Assembly: GCA_046343015.1 (NCBI GenBank)
Contig: JBKDOL010000006.1
Location: 248,001 to 312,000, forward strand
DNA: 64,000 nt
Reading direction: 5' to 3'
Origin: BJ22 sp021298375
Lineage (GTDB): Bacteria > Planctomycetota > Planctomycetia > Pirellulales > Pirellulaceae
Below are positions 62,582 through 64,000 of this stretch, one piece after another. The notes under the pieces were generated by a model, which did not search any database, was not told the origin of the DNA, and saw nothing but the letters and a program-made list of their open reading frames with translations. Made by a program: the position numbers and the translations under genes. Position 1 is the stretch's first letter, and every line of letters begins with the position of its first letter.

Positions 62582-62631
62582 AGAAAAGGGGACGGGGGTC
62601 AAATCACGAATTGACCCCCGTCCCCTTTTCT
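62582..62631. repeat. Perfect 21-bp REP-like palindrome
   Basis: A perfect inverted repeat (arms 62582-62602 and 62611-62631; left arm begins agaaaaggggacggggg) with an 8-nt loop. No T-tract runs beyond the palindrome beyond its own arm end (TTTTCT), so it is not a simple terminator. It is typical of REP/RAYT-type intergenic palindromes and lies 16 bp before the next start codon. Confidence 0.82.
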
Positions 62632-62647
62632 ACGGCAGAGAGAACAG

Positions 62648-63508
62648 ATGACAACACGCATCGAACAATTGCTCCAGCAACTTGGGTCTATCGCCTTTCC
62701 TGGAATCTTCGATACGCTCTCGGCGAAGATTGCTGAGCGGGTTGGCTTTCCGATGGGGTTTGTCTCTGGTTACTCGGTTGCGGCAACGGCAATCGGCGAG
62801 CCGGATATGGGGCTGCTCACGCAGACGGAGTTAATCGACCGGGCGAGGCGCATTTGTATGAGCGTCAAGATTCCGGTGATCGTCGACGCGGATACGGGCT
62901 ACGGCAACCCGCTGAATGTGCACCGGACCGTGAATGAGTTGATCGCGGCCGGGGCGGCGGGTTGTTTCCTGGAGGACCAGGTCTGGCCGAAGCGCTGCGG
63001 TCACATGCGGAACAAGAAAGTGATCGACCGCGAGGAATACGTCGACAAGATTCGAGCCGCGGTCGACGCGCGGGCTGGTCGCGACTTCTTTATCGTCGCC
63101 CGAACCGATGCGCTGGCGATCCATGGGATGGATGAAGCGATTGCGCGCGTGACGGCAGCTCGGGAAGCGGGAGCGAATGCCAGCTTTGTCGAGGCGCCAG
63201 CTTCGCTCCAGGACCTGATCGAAATCGGCAAGCGTTCGCCTTGGCCCAACGTGGCCAACATGATTGAAGGAGGCAAGACACCGGTGCTGCCAAAGGAGCA
63301 GCTGGTCGCTCTCGGCTTTCAAATCATTCTCTACCCCCTCGCGGGCTTGTTCTCAGCCGCCAAGATCATGGAAGAGATTTTCCGCAAGCTGCAGCTTGCC
63401 GGGACGACGCTGGGTGACGAGCAGCGGCTGATGACGTTCAGCGAGTTCAACCGACTGATTGGCGTAGAAGAGAAGTACGATTTGGCGGAGCGGTTCGGTG
63501 TGAGGTAA
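62648..63508 (+). CDS. Isocitrate lyase / PEP mutase family enzyme
   Basis: The 286-residue TIM-barrel enzyme has PGIFDTLSAKIAERVGFPMGFVSGYSVAATAIGEPDMGLLTQTE, the metal-binding VDADTGYGNP, the conserved LEDQVWPKRCGHMRNKKVI with the active-site KRCGH, and IVARTDALAIHGMDEAI. This is the 2-methylisocitrate lyase/oxaloacetate decarboxylase/PEP mutase group, which cleaves or rearranges a C-C or C-P bond of small carboxylates with Mg. The single Cys of KRCGH is the catalytic acid of the lyases, so PEP mutase proper is less likely. A REP-like palindrome sits 16 bp before its ATG, and an MFS transporter gene follows 217 bp later. Confidence 0.88.
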   Translation: MTTRIEQLLQQLGSIAFPGIFDTLSAKIAERVGFPMGFVSGYSVAATAIGEPDMGLLTQTELIDRARRICMSVKIPVIVDADTGYGNPLNVHRTVNELIAAGAAGCFLEDQVWPKRCGHMRNKKVIDREEYVDKIRAAVDARAGRDFFIVARTDALAIHGMDEAIARVTAAREAGANASFVEAPASLQDLIEIGKRSPWPNVANMIEGGKTPVLPKEQLVALGFQIILYPLAGLFSAAKIMEEIFRKLQLAGTTLGDEQRLMTFSEFNRLIGVEEKYDLAERFGVR

Positions 63509-63725
63509 TGCGCGGAACCTGCCGCTACTGGTTTGGCTGGTGGCCGGGATTGGCTCGGGAAAAGCCAGAGAAACTTGGCAAGCTGGCTCCTTTTGACTTC
63601 CTCCGCTCGCCAATTATCTTCGACATTTCCCGCTCTCAGAGACGGGTTGGATGATTCCTTTTGCTTTGGGCGAGCGTTAAGATGTCGGCCAAATTGCAAA
63701 TGATTGCTCTTAAAGGGGAAAGGGA

Positions 63726-64000
63726 ATGATGACCAGCGACAGCGGAACTGCTTCCAATGCCCAGCGCTTGCTTTGGGCCGGTTTTATGGCGATCTTGGCG
63801 GCCGGCGTCGGCTTCTCGATTCGCGCGGGGATTCTCGGTCAGTGGGCCGAACAGTATGGGTTTACTCAGACTGAACTCGGCGCGATTACTGGCGGCGGGT
63901 TGACCGGTTTCGGGATCATTATTTTGTTGTCCAGCCTCATCGCTGACCGGATTGGCTTCGGTCCTTTAATGTTCGTCGCTTTTCTGATGCACCTGATCAG
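63726..64000 (+). CDS. MFS transporter, partial (cut by window end)
   Basis: From ATG 63726 the frame is open to the window edge and encodes about 91 residues: a short polar start, then LLWAGFMAILAAGVGFSIRAGILGQWAEQYGFTQTELGAITGGGLTGFGIIILLSSLIADRIGFGPLMFVAFLMHL. This has the layout of the first three helices of a major facilitator transporter, including the loop 2-3 region (ADRIGFGPL, where a GxxxDRxGR-like motif is usual). AAAGGGGAAAGG precedes the ATG pair by a few nt. The 3' end lies outside. Substrate unknown; a sugar or carboxylate is suggested only by the neighbouring lyase. Confidence 0.82.
   Translation, partial: MMTSDSGTASNAQRLLWAGFMAILAAGVGFSIRAGILGQWAEQYGFTQTELGAITGGGLTGFGIIILLSSLIADRIGFGPLMFVAFLMHLI

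Noticed and set aside
62582..62631. Rho-independent terminator for the preceding gene
   Set aside because: The preceding gene is on the opposite strand and the hairpin has no T-tract outside its own arms; it fits a REP-like palindrome better.

Overview
The window looks like a chromosome segment of a planctomycete, probably of the Pirellulales type. This is inferred from gene content and style: a planctomycete-type pseudokinase, ThuA-domain and HAF-repeat secreted proteins, a DUF6655-type lipoprotein, an excisionase-like response regulator, sparse Shine-Dalgarno signals, long intergenic spacers, and dispersed repeats carrying the motif GTAGGGTGGGACAAG. No phage, plasmid core or CRISPR array is visible. 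Most of the segment is ordinary housekeeping mixed with unassigned envelope genes.

Layout. 1-6.6 kb: a small membrane protein, tRNA-Ser(UGA), a secreted ThuA protein, a UDP-glucuronate decarboxylase, a sarcosine-oxidase-like flavoenzyme and SthA transhydrogenase. 7.1-9.9 kb: a 934-residue RTX protein whose serralysin-like domain has lost every zinc ligand. 10.2-15.3 kb, minus strand: class II aldolase, purN, ileS. 15.9-16.2 kb: a 100-residue protein that is nearly half Asp/Glu. 16.7-21.7 kb, minus strand: pseudokinase-argC-argJ. 22-25 kb, minus strand: korAB, a 2-oxoacid:ferredoxin oxidoreductase. 25-27.7 kb: gene-poor spacers around ndk. 27.7-35.7 kb: secreted and membrane proteins of unknown function around a response regulator and histidine kinase. 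35.8-43 kb: a duplicated ABC-2 permease, argG, nnrD, mnmG and an exported methyltransferase. 43.3-48.7 kb: tRNA-Leu(UAA), a DUF420 protein, an LRR/PDZ protein, fliW, csrA and a response regulator. 49-54 kb: a polysaccharide polymerase/ligase with TPRs and a WecA/TagO-type initiating transferase. 54.2-56 kb: small metal- or haem-binding proteins, tRNA-Val(UAC) and an IS3 orfA relic. 56.4-61.5 kb: a compact five-gene run (DUF4239 channel-like protein, orphan UrtA-like lipoprotein, zinc-ribbon membrane protein, AIM24 protein, HlyD-type adaptor). 61.6-62.6 kb: repeat elements. 62.6-64 kb: an isocitrate lyase/PEP mutase family enzyme and the start of an MFS transporter cut by the window edge.

Themes. 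ArgC, ArgJ and ArgG cover parts of arginine synthesis from two loci. FliW and CsrA form a known regulatory pair. The 49-54 kb genes belong to surface polysaccharide assembly. The most interesting items are the inactive serralysin-like RTX protein, the pseudokinase coupled to argC, the orphan UrtA/DUF4239/AIM24/HlyD run, a zinc-knuckle insertion before KMSKS in IleRS, and a recurrent class of short (12-19 bp, mostly 15 bp) tandem repeats in spacers and at gene ends. Everything here is read by eye from sequence; no database search was run.
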